Positions 27,662 through 35,577 of a stretch of DNA of 64,000 nucleotides are shown in pieces (the stretch's first letter is position 1; every line of letters begins with the position of its first letter). The translations under genes and the position numbers were made by a program. This DNA is from Flavobacterium rivuli WB 3.3-2 = DSM 21788 (lineage in GTDB: Bacteria > Bacteroidota > Bacteroidia > Flavobacteriales > Flavobacteriaceae). The stretch spans positions 248,001-312,000 of the forward strand of contig NZ_KB899968.1 in the NCBI RefSeq assembly GCF_000378485.1. Direction: 5' to 3'. The notes below the pieces were generated by a model, which was not told the DNA's origin, did no database searches, and saw nothing but the letters and a program-made list of their open reading frames with translations.

Positions 27662-27726
27662 ATGAAACGTTATTACCTGCTCTTGTTGTGTTATGATGGG
27701 ATGCGGCAGTAAATTTAAAAAATTCT
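27662..27726 (+). pseudogene. Remnant of a lipoprotein gene start
   Basis: An ATG at 27662 opens MKRYYLLLL and then breaks. In a shifted frame the sequence reads VMMGCGSKFK, a typical lipobox, and stops after KKFYH. It is therefore the wreck of a small lipoprotein gene, directly followed by the duplicated mnmA tail. Confidence 0.5.
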
Positions 27727-27907
27727 ACCATTGACGGAGGCCAGTTTACCGCAGGGTATATTGGCGATGAACTTGGATGTAGCGTGGTAATATTGTAATC
27801 GCAGCATCAATGCGGGGAGCGAAGCGATCTAATATATTTAATGCTCAATGCAGCGATGTATTGAGTATTTTTATTTCTAAATTATATATTTGCAATAAAC
27901 ATCTGAC
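27727..27907 (+). repeat. Degenerate duplication of mnmA 3' end, terminator and promoter
   Basis: Aligns without gaps over about 105 bp to 26823-26930. The mnmA tail reads GQFTAGYIGDELGCSVVIL-stop here against [23 protein letters not shown] in mnmA. The GCGAAGCGATCT segment, a terminator-like hairpin (27840-27871) and the -7 element TATATTTG (27885-27892) are all copied in order, at an offset near 904 bp. Confidence 0.9.
27885..27892 (+). promoter_or_regulatory. -7 element of the second lipoprotein gene
   Basis: TATATTTG, 16 bp before the ATG at 27908; the duplicated version of the site at 26984. Confidence 0.6.
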
Positions 27908-28333
27908 ATGAAATTAAATCCTTTCAAATTTACTATTTGTATCTCATTGTTTCTTTTATTGTATAGTTGTACTGATCGTAAGGCAATGGATTGTTCGATG
28001 TTACAAAATGGTGTATTTAAATTAGTTTCCATGTCAAACCAAAAGGAGTATATTATTACAAGGACTTCTACATGTCAGGTTGAAAGAAATTTTGGTACAA
28101 ATAATGATCTCAAGTTTGATATTAAATGGACGTCTCCCTGTGATTATATATTATTTAACGGTCGCAAAATTAGTGGAAACAGAAAATATAAAACCAATAA
28201 AACAGATACGATTTACTGCCGGATTATAAATGTAGATGGTAATACACATGAAGTTCTAACCTATAAATATAACGAGGTTAAACAACATAGATTTAAATTG
28301 CAAAAAGTTAAAGTAATTAGTAAAAGGCTCTAA
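27908..28333 (+). CDS. Uncharacterised small lipoprotein
   Basis: 141 residues with a membrane-like signal ending FLLLYSC (SPII). The order CSMLQNGVFKLVS, IITRTSTCQVERNFG and IKWTSPCDYILF resembles a family of short flavobacterial lipoproteins sometimes mislabelled DNA topoisomerase IV. It is AT-rich and Lys/Asn-rich compared with the TatD gene eight bases downstream. It lies behind a promoter copied from the neighbour and may have been placed there by the duplication. Function unknown. Confidence 0.75.
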   Translation: MKLNPFKFTICISLFLLLYSCTDRKAMDCSMLQNGVFKLVSMSNQKEYIITRTSTCQVERNFGTNNDLKFDIKWTSPCDYILFNGRKISGNRKYKTNKTDTIYCRIINVDGNTHEVLTYKYNEVKQHRFKLQKVKVISKRL

Positions 28334-28347
28334 ATATTTAGTTGACG

Positions 28348-28992
28348 ATGCTCTACAATCTCCATACCCATTCAGCTTCCGGTAATCACGATGTTCTCGA
28401 AATCGTAAACCGCTACCCTTGTGAAGCTATAGATGTGCCTTATTTTTCTACAGGAATACATCCGTGGCATATTAACGAGGAGAAGATAGACGAGCATCTT
28501 GCTATAATAGAAGAGCGCCTGCAACAGGATAATTGTATTGCCCTTGGCGAGTGTGGACTGGATAAGCGTACTGAAATTCCGTTAAATGTTCAGGTAAAAG
28601 TTTTTGAAAGGCAGTTACTGCTTGCAAAACAATATCAAAAACCCGTAATTTTGCACATCGTTGCCGCTTTTCAGGAGTTGGTGGAAATTAAGAGTATGCT
28701 GCAGCCGGGAGTACCCATGATTGTGCACGGATTTTCTAAAAATGCGCAGGTGGCAAAGCAATTGCTGGATAATGGTTTTTATCTTTCATTTGGTAAATAC
28801 CTGTTGCGTAACCCCGAACTAAGTGAGGTGTTTGCAAGCGTGCCGCAGGACAGGTTCTTTTTTGAAACCGATACTATTGAGGAAGGTATTGCCGATGTGT
28901 ATGAAAAAGCAGCATTGGCACGAAATATGGATATTGAGGATTTGAAAAATAACATAAGCAAAAATTTTAAAAACATTTTTAAGAATGGCTGA
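28348..28992 (+). CDS. TatD-family hydrolase
   Basis: 214 residues from the ATG at 28348, with a TTG two codons earlier. The metal site is visible: HTH in YNLHTHSA, STGIHPWH, GECGLD, LHIVAAFQ and FETDT. TatD proteins are metal-dependent DNases or esterases; this is a short form that keeps the main ligands. It overlaps the next gene, tcdA, by eight bases, so translational coupling is likely. The predicted location is the cytosol. Confidence 0.9.
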   Translation: MLYNLHTHSASGNHDVLEIVNRYPCEAIDVPYFSTGIHPWHINEEKIDEHLAIIEERLQQDNCIALGECGLDKRTEIPLNVQVKVFERQLLLAKQYQKPVILHIVAAFQELVEIKSMLQPGVPMIVHGFSKNAQVAKQLLDNGFYLSFGKYLLRNPELSEVFASVPQDRFFFETDTIEEGIADVYEKAALARNMDIEDLKNNISKNFKNIFKNG

Positions 28993-29701
28993 ATGGACAG
29001 AAAGGGCCGAGCTTTTATTTAAAAAAGAAGGGCTGGAGAAATTAAAAAATGCACATGTAATGGTAGTAGGCCTTGGTGGTGTAGGCTCTTTTGCGGCCGA
29101 ATTTATTGCCCGTGCCGGCGTAGGTACCATGACCATTGTAGATGGCGATGTGGTAGATATTACAAATATTAACCGCCAGCTGCCTGCCTTACACAGTACT
29201 GTGGGTGCACCTAAAGTTACCATTGTGGGCGACAGGCTTATGGATATTAACCCGGAGCTTAACCTAATCCGTGTAAAAGAATTTCTTTCGCCGGAGCGTG
29301 CTTACGAACTGGTAACTAATGAGTATGATTATGTACTTGATTGTATAGACAGTATTACGCCTAAGCTTAACCTTATATTATCGGCAAGGCGTAAAAAAGT
29401 TAAGATAATAAGCAACATGGGTGCAGGCGGCAAGTATGAGGCATCTAAAGTACGTGTTAGCGATATAAGCAAGACTGATGTATGCCCACTGGCAAAAACA
29501 ATACGCAAGCGTTTAAAAAAAGAAGGTATTACTAAAGGGGTAAAGGCAGTATACTCTGCAGAAGCACCCGACCAAAGCAGTCTTAAAATGACCGATGGGT
29601 CTAATTTTAAAAAATCGTTCTTTGGTACTAACAGCTGGATGCCGGCATTGTTTGGACTGCATGCCGCCGAAGCTGTTGTAAAGCATATTATAGGTAAGTA
29701 A
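28985..29701 (+). CDS. tcdA: tRNA threonylcarbamoyladenosine dehydratase
   Basis: 238 residues of the ThiF/MoeB/E1 fold. ATP-binding motif VVGLGGVGSFAAEFIARAG is near residue 25, then VDGDVVDITNINRQL and SNMGAGGKYEASKVRV. A cysteine lies in KTDVCPLAK and the SAEAP motif of TcdA/CsdL is present. It cyclises t6A37 in tRNA to ct6A using ATP. The t6A donor enzyme TsaC is encoded at 33230-33805. It ends at a strong terminator (29727-29771). The family can be confused with ThiF or MoeB, but no ThiS or MoaD partner is nearby. Confidence 0.92.
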   Translation: MAEWTERAELLFKKEGLEKLKNAHVMVVGLGGVGSFAAEFIARAGVGTMTIVDGDVVDITNINRQLPALHSTVGAPKVTIVGDRLMDINPELNLIRVKEFLSPERAYELVTNEYDYVLDCIDSITPKLNLILSARRKKVKIISNMGAGGKYEASKVRVSDISKTDVCPLAKTIRKRLKKEGITKGVKAVYSAEAPDQSSLKMTDGSNFKKSFFGTNSWMPALFGLHAAEAVVKHIIGK

Positions 29702-29726
29702 AAATAAATACAAGGTGTTATAAGAG

Positions 29727-29771
29727 AACCCCCATCCCGGCTTGTTTACAAAAACAGCAAGGATGGGGGTT
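29727..29771 (+). terminator. Terminator after tcdA
   Basis: Stem AACCCCCATCC / GGATGGGGGTT with a 23-base loop, then T-rich sequence. Confidence 0.85.
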
Positions 29772-29793
29772 TAATATTACGTATGGTATATAA

Positions 29794-29840
29794 CAAAAAA
29801 AAACTGTTCGGCAAACAGGTAAATGTTTACAGAACAGTTT
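29794..29840 (-). terminator. Terminator of the csbD-like gene
   Basis: On the minus strand AAACTGTTC pairs with GAACAGTTT, followed by a run of T, 33 bp past the stop codon. Confidence 0.75.
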
Positions 29841-29872
29841 CGGGAATGCGGTATATCCTTAAAGGAAATGGT

Positions 29873-30055
29873 TTACTGAAATAAAGAAAGAATTTCTTTT
29901 TTCGCTTTACCTAATTTCTGTTCAAGTTTTCCCCACATTTCATCGTCTTTGCCTTCCTCATATTTCAGGTCATCATCTGTAAGTTCGGCATATTTTTGTT
30001 TTAATTTTCCTTTAAACTCGTCCCAGCCTCCCTGGATTTCTGTTGAATTTGGCAT
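29873..30055 (-). CDS. CsbD-family stress protein
   Basis: 60 residues: MPNSTEIQGGWDEFKGKLKQ, then YAELTDDDLKYEEGKDDE and LGKAKKEILSLF. This matches CsbD/YjbJ, small helical stress-response proteins (sigma-B controlled in Bacillus). The regulator in this lineage is unknown. It is monocistronic with its own terminator. The function of the family is not established beyond stress inducibility. Confidence 0.92.
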   Translation of the reverse strand: MPNSTEIQGGWDEFKGKLKQKYAELTDDDLKYEEGKDDEMWGKLEQKLGKAKKEILSLFQ

Positions 30056-30146
30056 AACTAATATTTTTTAGTGTTTGTTTCTATTGTAAAACTACAACAT
30101 CAATTGCCAAATTATTGGTAAGGAAAATGTAAAGGTTTGCTAAATT

Positions 30147-30617
30147 TTATTTATGCTTATAATATTCTTTAGAGAAAACAGCAGGTTCCCTCATAAATTT
30201 TTGCAAGCGAAGTTTGCCTTTGTCACATTCTTTCTCCCATAAAAGACGGAGTAGCCTGTTGCGTATACGTACCTGCTCACTATCCGAAAGTTGCGGAGAG
30301 AGGCCATGAACCGCAGAATATGATATGGCAGGGTTAAAAGCAACCCTAATAGATAATCCGTCAAATCCGATTATTTCTTTAGGAGTTTCATCAAAATATA
30401 CAATATATTCAGGAGTTAAAAAATGATTTTTTACATCTTGCAGGCCATCAATAAACACAGGATCCAGTATTTTATCTATGCTATGTTTCTGCTCAATGTC
30501 CTGCAGATCCTTTTCTGTAATGCAGGTCCAGTCATAACTACCAATTTCAGATGTTTCACTATTTACGCCATAACATCCTGCTAAAAGCAAAGATATTAGT
30601 AAAACAGCAACCTTCAT
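30147..30617 (-). CDS. Uncharacterised lipoprotein next to ctaA
   Basis: 156 residues with SPII signal MKVAVLLISLLLAGC. The mature part has DWTCITEKDLQDIEQKHS and a basic C-terminal end (RLLRLLWEKECDKGKLRL). Its start overlaps the ctaA stop by one base, so it is translated with ctaA. Two more cysteines might form a disulfide. No family recognised. A link with haem A assembly is only suggested by position. Confidence 0.75.
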   Translation of the reverse strand: MKVAVLLISLLLAGCYGVNSETSEIGSYDWTCITEKDLQDIEQKHSIDKILDPVFIDGLQDVKNHFLTPEYIVYFDETPKEIIGFDGLSIRVAFNPAISYSAVHGLSPQLSDSEQVRIRNRLLRLLWEKECDKGKLRLQKFMREPAVFSKEYYKHK

Positions 30618-31663
30618 TAACCTACTTCTTTTTGTATTACCACACTCCTATTACTCTCTAATATCATATAAAACTGTAAACCAAATAATATTGAGGCTGT
30701 TACAACGTGTATGGTTTGAGATGCAAACGGAAAATCAAAATTATACATGGCAATTCCTGTAGCTATCTCAATTAAAAGCAATACCAGTACCCACGATATT
30801 TTACGATAACCAAGGGCAAACTTTTTGTTGCGGTTAAACAGGATAATATTAGTAAACAGCACTACGATAGAAAAGCTGCGGTGAATATAAAAGTTAACCG
30901 TAGGTTCATCCATTACAAGGGCAATGTTTTCATGGCCTAAGAGTTTTATCTGTTCGTCTACAAACTGGCGTACCTGCGTGCCCATTACAATTTGTATTAG
31001 GGTAAGTATTAATGTGAACCATAACATACGCTTAAACAATACATCGTGCTTAAACACTTTTAAATGGTTTGTAAAGTCTTTAGACCTGTCTAAAATATAC
31101 AATATAACAGCAACAATGAGCAACGCCACCACCATGTGTACGGTTATTTTAACCGGGTTAAGCACGCTGTACACCACCGTTGCACCAAGCCATGCCTGAA
31201 ACCCCATTAAAAATACCGATAACCACGACAAAAATATTATGCTTGATTTTTTGTTAGAATATATAAGAGATGCTCCTGCCATTACTAATACTGCTAAACC
31301 TGCCAGTGCTCCTGCGAGCCTGTTTATATACTCTACCCAGGTATGCAGCGGATTAAACTCGGCATAATCATGCTTAGTATAATTCTCCCAGTCGGCTTCA
31401 TTATAGGCAGTGGCGGTTGTAAATGTTTTTCGGGCAACATGTAATTTTTCATCCTGAATAATGACCTGCCCGCGCTTAAACTCATGGTTGGGAGAGAATT
31501 GCAGTTCCTTAATATCTGTAGGGGGTATATAATACCCAAAACACCTTGGCCAGTCTGGGCAGCCCATGCCAGACCCCGTCATGCGCACCAGTGCACCGGC
31601 TACTATTACTAAGTAAACAAGGATAAGGGCAGTTTTAGTTATTTTCTGAAAGTTGATTTTCAT
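30617..31663 (-). CDS. ctaA: Haem A synthase (COX15/CtaA)
   Basis: 348 residues with eight predicted helices. Start signature RMTGSGMGCPDWPRCFGYYI, a His in HTWVEYINRLAGALAG, another in VHMVVALLIVAV and the second-half pair around VNFYIHRSFSIVVLF and IHVVTASILFG, the expected haem-ligating histidines. It oxidises haem O to haem A for aa3-type oxidases. The long insertion of about 60 residues after the first helix (KELQFSPNHEF...ETWVEYI region) is typical of Bacteroidota and alpha-proteobacterial forms. The partner ctaB/ctaC genes are not in the window. Confidence 0.95.
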   Translation of the reverse strand: MKINFQKITKTALILVYLVIVAGALVRMTGSGMGCPDWPRCFGYYIPPTDIKELQFSPNHEFKRGQVIIQDEKLHVARKTFTTATAYNEADWENYTKHDYAEFNPLHTWVEYINRLAGALAGLAVLVMAGASLIYSNKKSSIIFLSWLSVFLMGFQAWLGATVVYSVLNPVKITVHMVVALLIVAVILYILDRSKDFTNHLKVFKHDVLFKRMLWFTLILTLIQIVMGTQVRQFVDEQIKLLGHENIALVMDEPTVNFYIHRSFSIVVLFTNIILFNRNKKFALGYRKISWVLVLLLIEIATGIAMYNFDFPFASQTIHVVTASILFGLQFYMILESNRSVVIQKEVG

Positions 31664-31687
31664 ATGGTAAGTTGCAAAGTTTAATTT

Positions 31688-31776
31688 CCTGCAAGGTCTT
31701 AAAGACCTTGTAGGTATAATATGATAAAAGTCATTCCATCTGTGTAAAACCTACAAGGTTCTTGAAACCTTGCAGG
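31688..31776. repeat. CCTACAAGG palindrome pair
   Basis: CCTGCAAGGTC...GACCTTGTAGGT (31688-31715) and ACCTACAAGG...CCTTGCAGG (31749-31776) are each internally palindromic and are inverted copies of each other with few mismatches. A dispersed flavobacterial intergenic family is the likely source. Confidence 0.85.
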
Positions 31777-31793
31777 TTGCGAGCGGAAACTGC

Positions 31794-33230
31794 CTATTGC
31801 AAATTGCCTATTGTAAGCCCCATCTTCTTCGCTCTTTCCATCATAAAATCATAAGCTGCCTGGTAGTCGTTATGAATTTCGCCTTCCAGTATCGCTTCTT
31901 TAATAGCTTCTTTAAGGATGCCAATCTCCCTGCCCGGTTTAATATTGAAAATCTCCATGATCTCCTCGCCGGTAATAGGCGGCTGAAAGTTGCGCACGTG
32001 GTCGCGCTCCTCAACTTCCACGATCTTTTGGCGTACGATCTTAAAGTTATTATGGTACTTTTTAAACTTATTGGGGTTCTTAGTGGTAATATCTGCTTCG
32101 CATAGTGTCATCAGGCTTTCTACATCTTCTCCGGCATCAAACACAAGGCGACGCACAGCACTATCGGTTACTATATCCTGCGCCAGTACAATAGGGCGGG
32201 AGCTAAGCATTACCATTTTAGATACAAATTTCATTTTATGGTTTAGTGGCATGTGCAGGCGTTCAAACAGTTTCTTTACCATTTTGCCACCTACAAATTC
32301 GTGCCCATGAAATGTCCAGCCTACTTTTTTGCTGAATTTCTTCGTTGGTGCTTTACCTATATCGTGAAGCAGCGCAGCCCAACGCAGCCATACATCTTCG
32401 GTATTTTCAGATATATTGTCTACTACTTCCAGTGTGTGGAAAAAGTTATCCTTATGCGTTTGCCCCTCTACTTCTTCAACCCCTTGCAGATCGGTAAGTT
32501 CGGGTAGTATAATATGCAGTAACCCGGTTTGGTGCAGTAGTTTAAACCCAACAGACGGTACCGGTGTTGCCAGTATTTTGTTAAGCTCGTCTACAATGCG
32601 CTCGCCGGTAATAATTTTTATACGCTCTTTATTACGTTCTATGGCCTTAAGCGACTCTTCCTCAATGGTAAAACCTAACTGGGTGGCAAAGCGTATGGCA
32701 CGCATCATGCGCAACGGGTCATCACTATAAGTAATATCAGGGTTAAGCGGCGTGCGTATAATTTTATTTTTGAGGTCTTCTATGCCATTAAAAGGGTCTA
32801 CCAGTTCGCCAAAATTATTTTCGGATAATGATAGTGCCAATGCATTTATGGTAAAGTCGCGGCGGTTCTGGTCATCTTCCAGCGTTCCGGTCTCTACCAG
32901 CGGGTTGCGGCTGTCTTTGTTATAAGATTCTTTTCGGGCACCTACAAATTCTATATCAATATCGTCAAAGCGCAGCATGGCAGTGCCGTAGGTTTTAAAA
33001 ACCTGCACTTTAGGCTTATGGGGTAAGGAGGCCGACACTTTTTGTGCCAGGTCTATACCGCTGCCCACAGCCACAATATCTATATCTTTTTTAAAATCGC
33101 GCTGCAGCAAAAAATCACGTACAAACCCGCCTATAACATAACTGTCTACGTTAAGTTGTGCAGCGGCGTGCATGGTAATTTCAAAAATGCGGTTGTTTAG
33201 GGCTTCTTTGTATGAAGTTTTGTTTTCCAT
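31794..33230 (-). CDS. cca: CCA-adding/poly(A) polymerase-family tRNA nucleotidyltransferase with HD domain
   Basis: 478 residues. N-terminal nucleotidyltransferase: VIGGFVRDFLLQ, KDIDIVAVGS, RRDFTINALAL. Then an RNA-binding region with DPLRMMRAIRFA, a C-terminal HD domain (WAALLHDIGKAPTKKF...HGHEFVGGKM) and a basic tail. It adds or repairs the CCA end of tRNAs. The HD domain implies phosphohydrolase activity as in the E. coli enzyme. It overlaps tsaC (upstream) by one base. It is a class II enzyme; a poly(A) polymerase function cannot be excluded. Confidence 0.95.
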   Translation of the reverse strand: MENKTSYKEALNNRIFEITMHAAAQLNVDSYVIGGFVRDFLLQRDFKKDIDIVAVGSGIDLAQKVSASLPHKPKVQVFKTYGTAMLRFDDIDIEFVGARKESYNKDSRNPLVETGTLEDDQNRRDFTINALALSLSENNFGELVDPFNGIEDLKNKIIRTPLNPDITYSDDPLRMMRAIRFATQLGFTIEEESLKAIERNKERIKIITGERIVDELNKILATPVPSVGFKLLHQTGLLHIILPELTDLQGVEEVEGQTHKDNFFHTLEVVDNISENTEDVWLRWAALLHDIGKAPTKKFSKKVGWTFHGHEFVGGKMVKKLFERLHMPLNHKMKFVSKMVMLSSRPIVLAQDIVTDSAVRRLVFDAGEDVESLMTLCEADITTKNPNKFKKYHNNFKIVRQKIVEVEERDHVRNFQPPITGEEIMEIFNIKPGREIGILKEAIKEAILEGEIHNDYQAAYDFMMERAKKMGLTIGNLQ

Positions 33231-33805
33231 TAAGGTCGTATCACTTTTACCTGCAGGTCATTACCAAGTTTTATGATGGTAGATGGCCTTGGGGCAATTT
33301 TTTCGTGGTGCAAATTTACAATATAGTCTACGCCATCCAAAATATGACGGTCAATTTGTTTAAAAGAATTAGGGGTAGGCAGTCCGCTTATGTTTGCCGA
33401 TGTAGAAACCAGCGGTTTTTTCATGCGTTCCATAAGCTTAAAGCAAAAAGGCTCTTTAGTAATGCGTATGCCCAGTGTTTTATCTGCCGCTATAAGGTTA
33501 GGTGCTACATTGCGGGGGTTATCCAGTATTAGGGTGGTAGGCTTTTCAGAAAGGTCCATGATCTGGAAGGCAACATCGGGCACTTCCTTAAAAACATTGT
33601 ATAGCATTCGGTCGCTGTTCATAAGCACGATCATGCTTTTGCTTTCTTCGCGCTTTTTAAGGGCATAAATTTTTGCCACAGCTTCGGGGTTCGTGGCATC
33701 GCAGCCTATACCCCAAACGGTATCTGTAGGGTATAATATAATGCCGCCATTCTTTATTACCTCAAAGGCGTTATGTACTTCTGTATTTATATCGGGTGTG
33801 CTCAT
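33230..33805 (-). CDS. tsaC: L-threonylcarbamoyladenylate synthase (Sua5/YrdC)
   Basis: 191 residues, a single YrdC domain. Signature GGIILYPTDTVWGIGCDATN near the start, the basic patch KIYALKKREESKSM, TTLILDNPRNVAPN and STSANISGLPTP. It forms threonylcarbamoyl-AMP from Thr, bicarbonate and ATP for t6A37 of tRNA. It lacks the extra Sua5 domain, so it is TsaC-type. It precedes cca with a one-base overlap, so both tRNA-end and tRNA-anticodon functions share a transcript. Confidence 0.95.
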   Translation of the reverse strand: MSTPDINTEVHNAFEVIKNGGIILYPTDTVWGIGCDATNPEAVAKIYALKKREESKSMIVLMNSDRMLYNVFKEVPDVAFQIMDLSEKPTTLILDNPRNVAPNLIAADKTLGIRITKEPFCFKLMERMKKPLVSTSANISGLPTPNSFKQIDRHILDGVDYIVNLHHEKIAPRPSTIIKLGNDLQVKVIRP

Positions 33806-34013
33806 GATAATTGTTGTTGCAGTAAACTGGGTGTAAATTTACGTCATTCTGATAAATTTAAAGATTTTGAATGAAACCTTTTATTAGCAAGATCATAATG
33901 AGCCGGTTTAAACATTTTAATATTGTGGCAATAGTACTTAATTTTTAGCATAGCAATAAGGGGGTTATTATTCACTAATCTAAAAATTCAATGCGGTAAC
34001 CGCCTAATTAAGC

Positions 34014-34021
34014 TATCTTTG
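34014..34021 (+). promoter_or_regulatory. -7 element for the DEAD-box gene
   Basis: TATCTTTG, 18 bp before the ATG at 34039. Matches the consensus. Confidence 0.55.
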
Positions 34022-34038
34022 CACAAAATTTAAATGTA

Positions 34039-35385
34039 ATGGCCAAATTTACCGACTTCGACTTACCAAAATCGCTACAAAAAGCTCTTGATGATATGGG
34101 TTTTGTAAATGCTACACCCATACAGGAGCGCGCTATGCCGGTAATACTTAGCGGGCGCGACATGATGGGTATTGCACAAACAGGTACGGGTAAAACCTTT
34201 GCTTACCTGTTGCCTATACTTAAGCACTGGAAGTTTGCAAAAGTGCATGTGCCACGTGTAGTAATTATTGTGCCTACACGGGAGCTTGTGGTTCAGGTAG
34301 CCGAAGAGGTGGAGAAGCTTACTAAATACATGTCTGTACGCACAGTAGGTATTTATGGTGGTGTTAATATAAACACCCAGAAAACACGTGTTTATGAAGG
34401 GGTTGATATTCTTGTGGGTACGCCCGGCAGGATGATGGACCTTGCTCTTGACAATGTTTTGCGCTTTGATGAGGTGCAAAAACTGGTTATAGATGAGTTT
34501 GACGAGATACTAAACCTTGGTTTCCGTACCCAGATAACTGCCATATTTTCGATGATGAAAGCCAAGAGGCAAAACATATTGTTCTCTGCTACCATGACAG
34601 AGGATGTAGATGATATGCTTAGCGACTATTTTGATTTTCCTGAAGAAGTTTCGCTTGCAGCATCGGGCACACCGTTAGACCAGATAGAGCAATTAGGCTA
34701 TCATGTGCCTAACTTTCTTACCAAGATAAACCTGCTAAAAAACCTGTTGCAGGACGAGAGCCTGGAGCGCGTACTGGTTTTTGTAAACAATAAAAAAACT
34801 GCCGACCTTGTTATGGATGCCCTCGAAGAGGATCACGACGGGCAGTTTGGCGTTATACACTCCAATAAATCGCAAAACTACAGGCTTAACACTATGGCAT
34901 CGTTCCAGGCCGGAGAGATACGTGGTATTGTAACTACCGATGTTATGGCGCGTGGCCTTGATATATCTGATATATCGCACGTTATTAATATGGAGTTCCC
35001 GGAAGTGCCGGAGCAGTACATTCACCGTATTGGGCGTACAGGCCGTGCCGATAAAACAGGTATTGCCATAAGCTTTATTGCCCCGTCTGAACAGGAGATA
35101 CAAATAGAGGCAGAGGTACTGATGGAAAAAGAGCTTAAATTTTTAGAGCTGCCTGAAGGCCTTGAAATAGCTGAAAAGCTACTGGAATTTGAGAAAGATA
35201 AAAAGAAAATGAAGGTACTGCTTCGCACGCCTAAAAAACCGGATGATGGTGCCTTTCATGAAAAGAAAGAAAAGAATAAAAAAGTAAACCTTGGTGGCCC
35301 CGGCAAAACAAAACCCCGCAAAACCAAGCCTACAAACCGTGGCATAGAGCGTACCCGCGATGCAAAACGTAAAAAGAAGAAGTAG
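34039..35385 (+). CDS. DEAD-box RNA helicase (variant DEFD motif II)
   Basis: 448 residues. RecA1: GIAQTGTGKTFAYLLP (motif I), VPTRELVVQ (Ia), TPGRMMDL (Ib), VIDEFDEI (II) and FSATM (III). RecA2: VTTDVMARGLDIS (V) and HRIGRTGRADKTG (VI). The C-terminal 80 residues are basic (KKKK tail), typical of RNA-binding tails in RhlE-type helicases. Motif II is DEFD instead of DEAD; the Asp and Glu used for Mg-ATP remain. A cytosolic role in rRNA or mRNA remodelling is inferred. A hairpin terminator follows. Confidence 0.94.
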   Translation: MAKFTDFDLPKSLQKALDDMGFVNATPIQERAMPVILSGRDMMGIAQTGTGKTFAYLLPILKHWKFAKVHVPRVVIIVPTRELVVQVAEEVEKLTKYMSVRTVGIYGGVNINTQKTRVYEGVDILVGTPGRMMDLALDNVLRFDEVQKLVIDEFDEILNLGFRTQITAIFSMMKAKRQNILFSATMTEDVDDMLSDYFDFPEEVSLAASGTPLDQIEQLGYHVPNFLTKINLLKNLLQDESLERVLVFVNNKKTADLVMDALEEDHDGQFGVIHSNKSQNYRLNTMASFQAGEIRGIVTTDVMARGLDISDISHVINMEFPEVPEQYIHRIGRTGRADKTGIAISFIAPSEQEIQIEAEVLMEKELKFLELPEGLEIAEKLLEFEKDKKKMKVLLRTPKKPDDGAFHEKKEKNKKVNLGGPGKTKPRKTKPTNRGIERTRDAKRKKKK

Positions 35386-35401
35386 AAAGTTATTTTATTA
35401 T

Positions 35402-35437
35402 AACACAAACGCCTGGTCTATGCCGGGCGTTTGTGTT
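35402..35437. terminator. Bidirectional-type terminator hairpin
   Basis: A perfect 12 bp stem AACACAAACGCC / GGCGTTTGTGTT with a 12-base loop, between the DEAD-box gene (+) and the lactonase gene (-). Confidence 0.75.
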
Positions 35438-35577
35438 ATATATAGGTTCAGTACTCTAAGATTTAATGATTAAGCAATATAAAAGACTGCTTTGTAATAT
35501 TTTTCAAGTCCTGCAAAATACCATTAGTTTGTATACATAGTGAAGCTCAATCTAAAATCTGAAATCTGAAATCAAAA

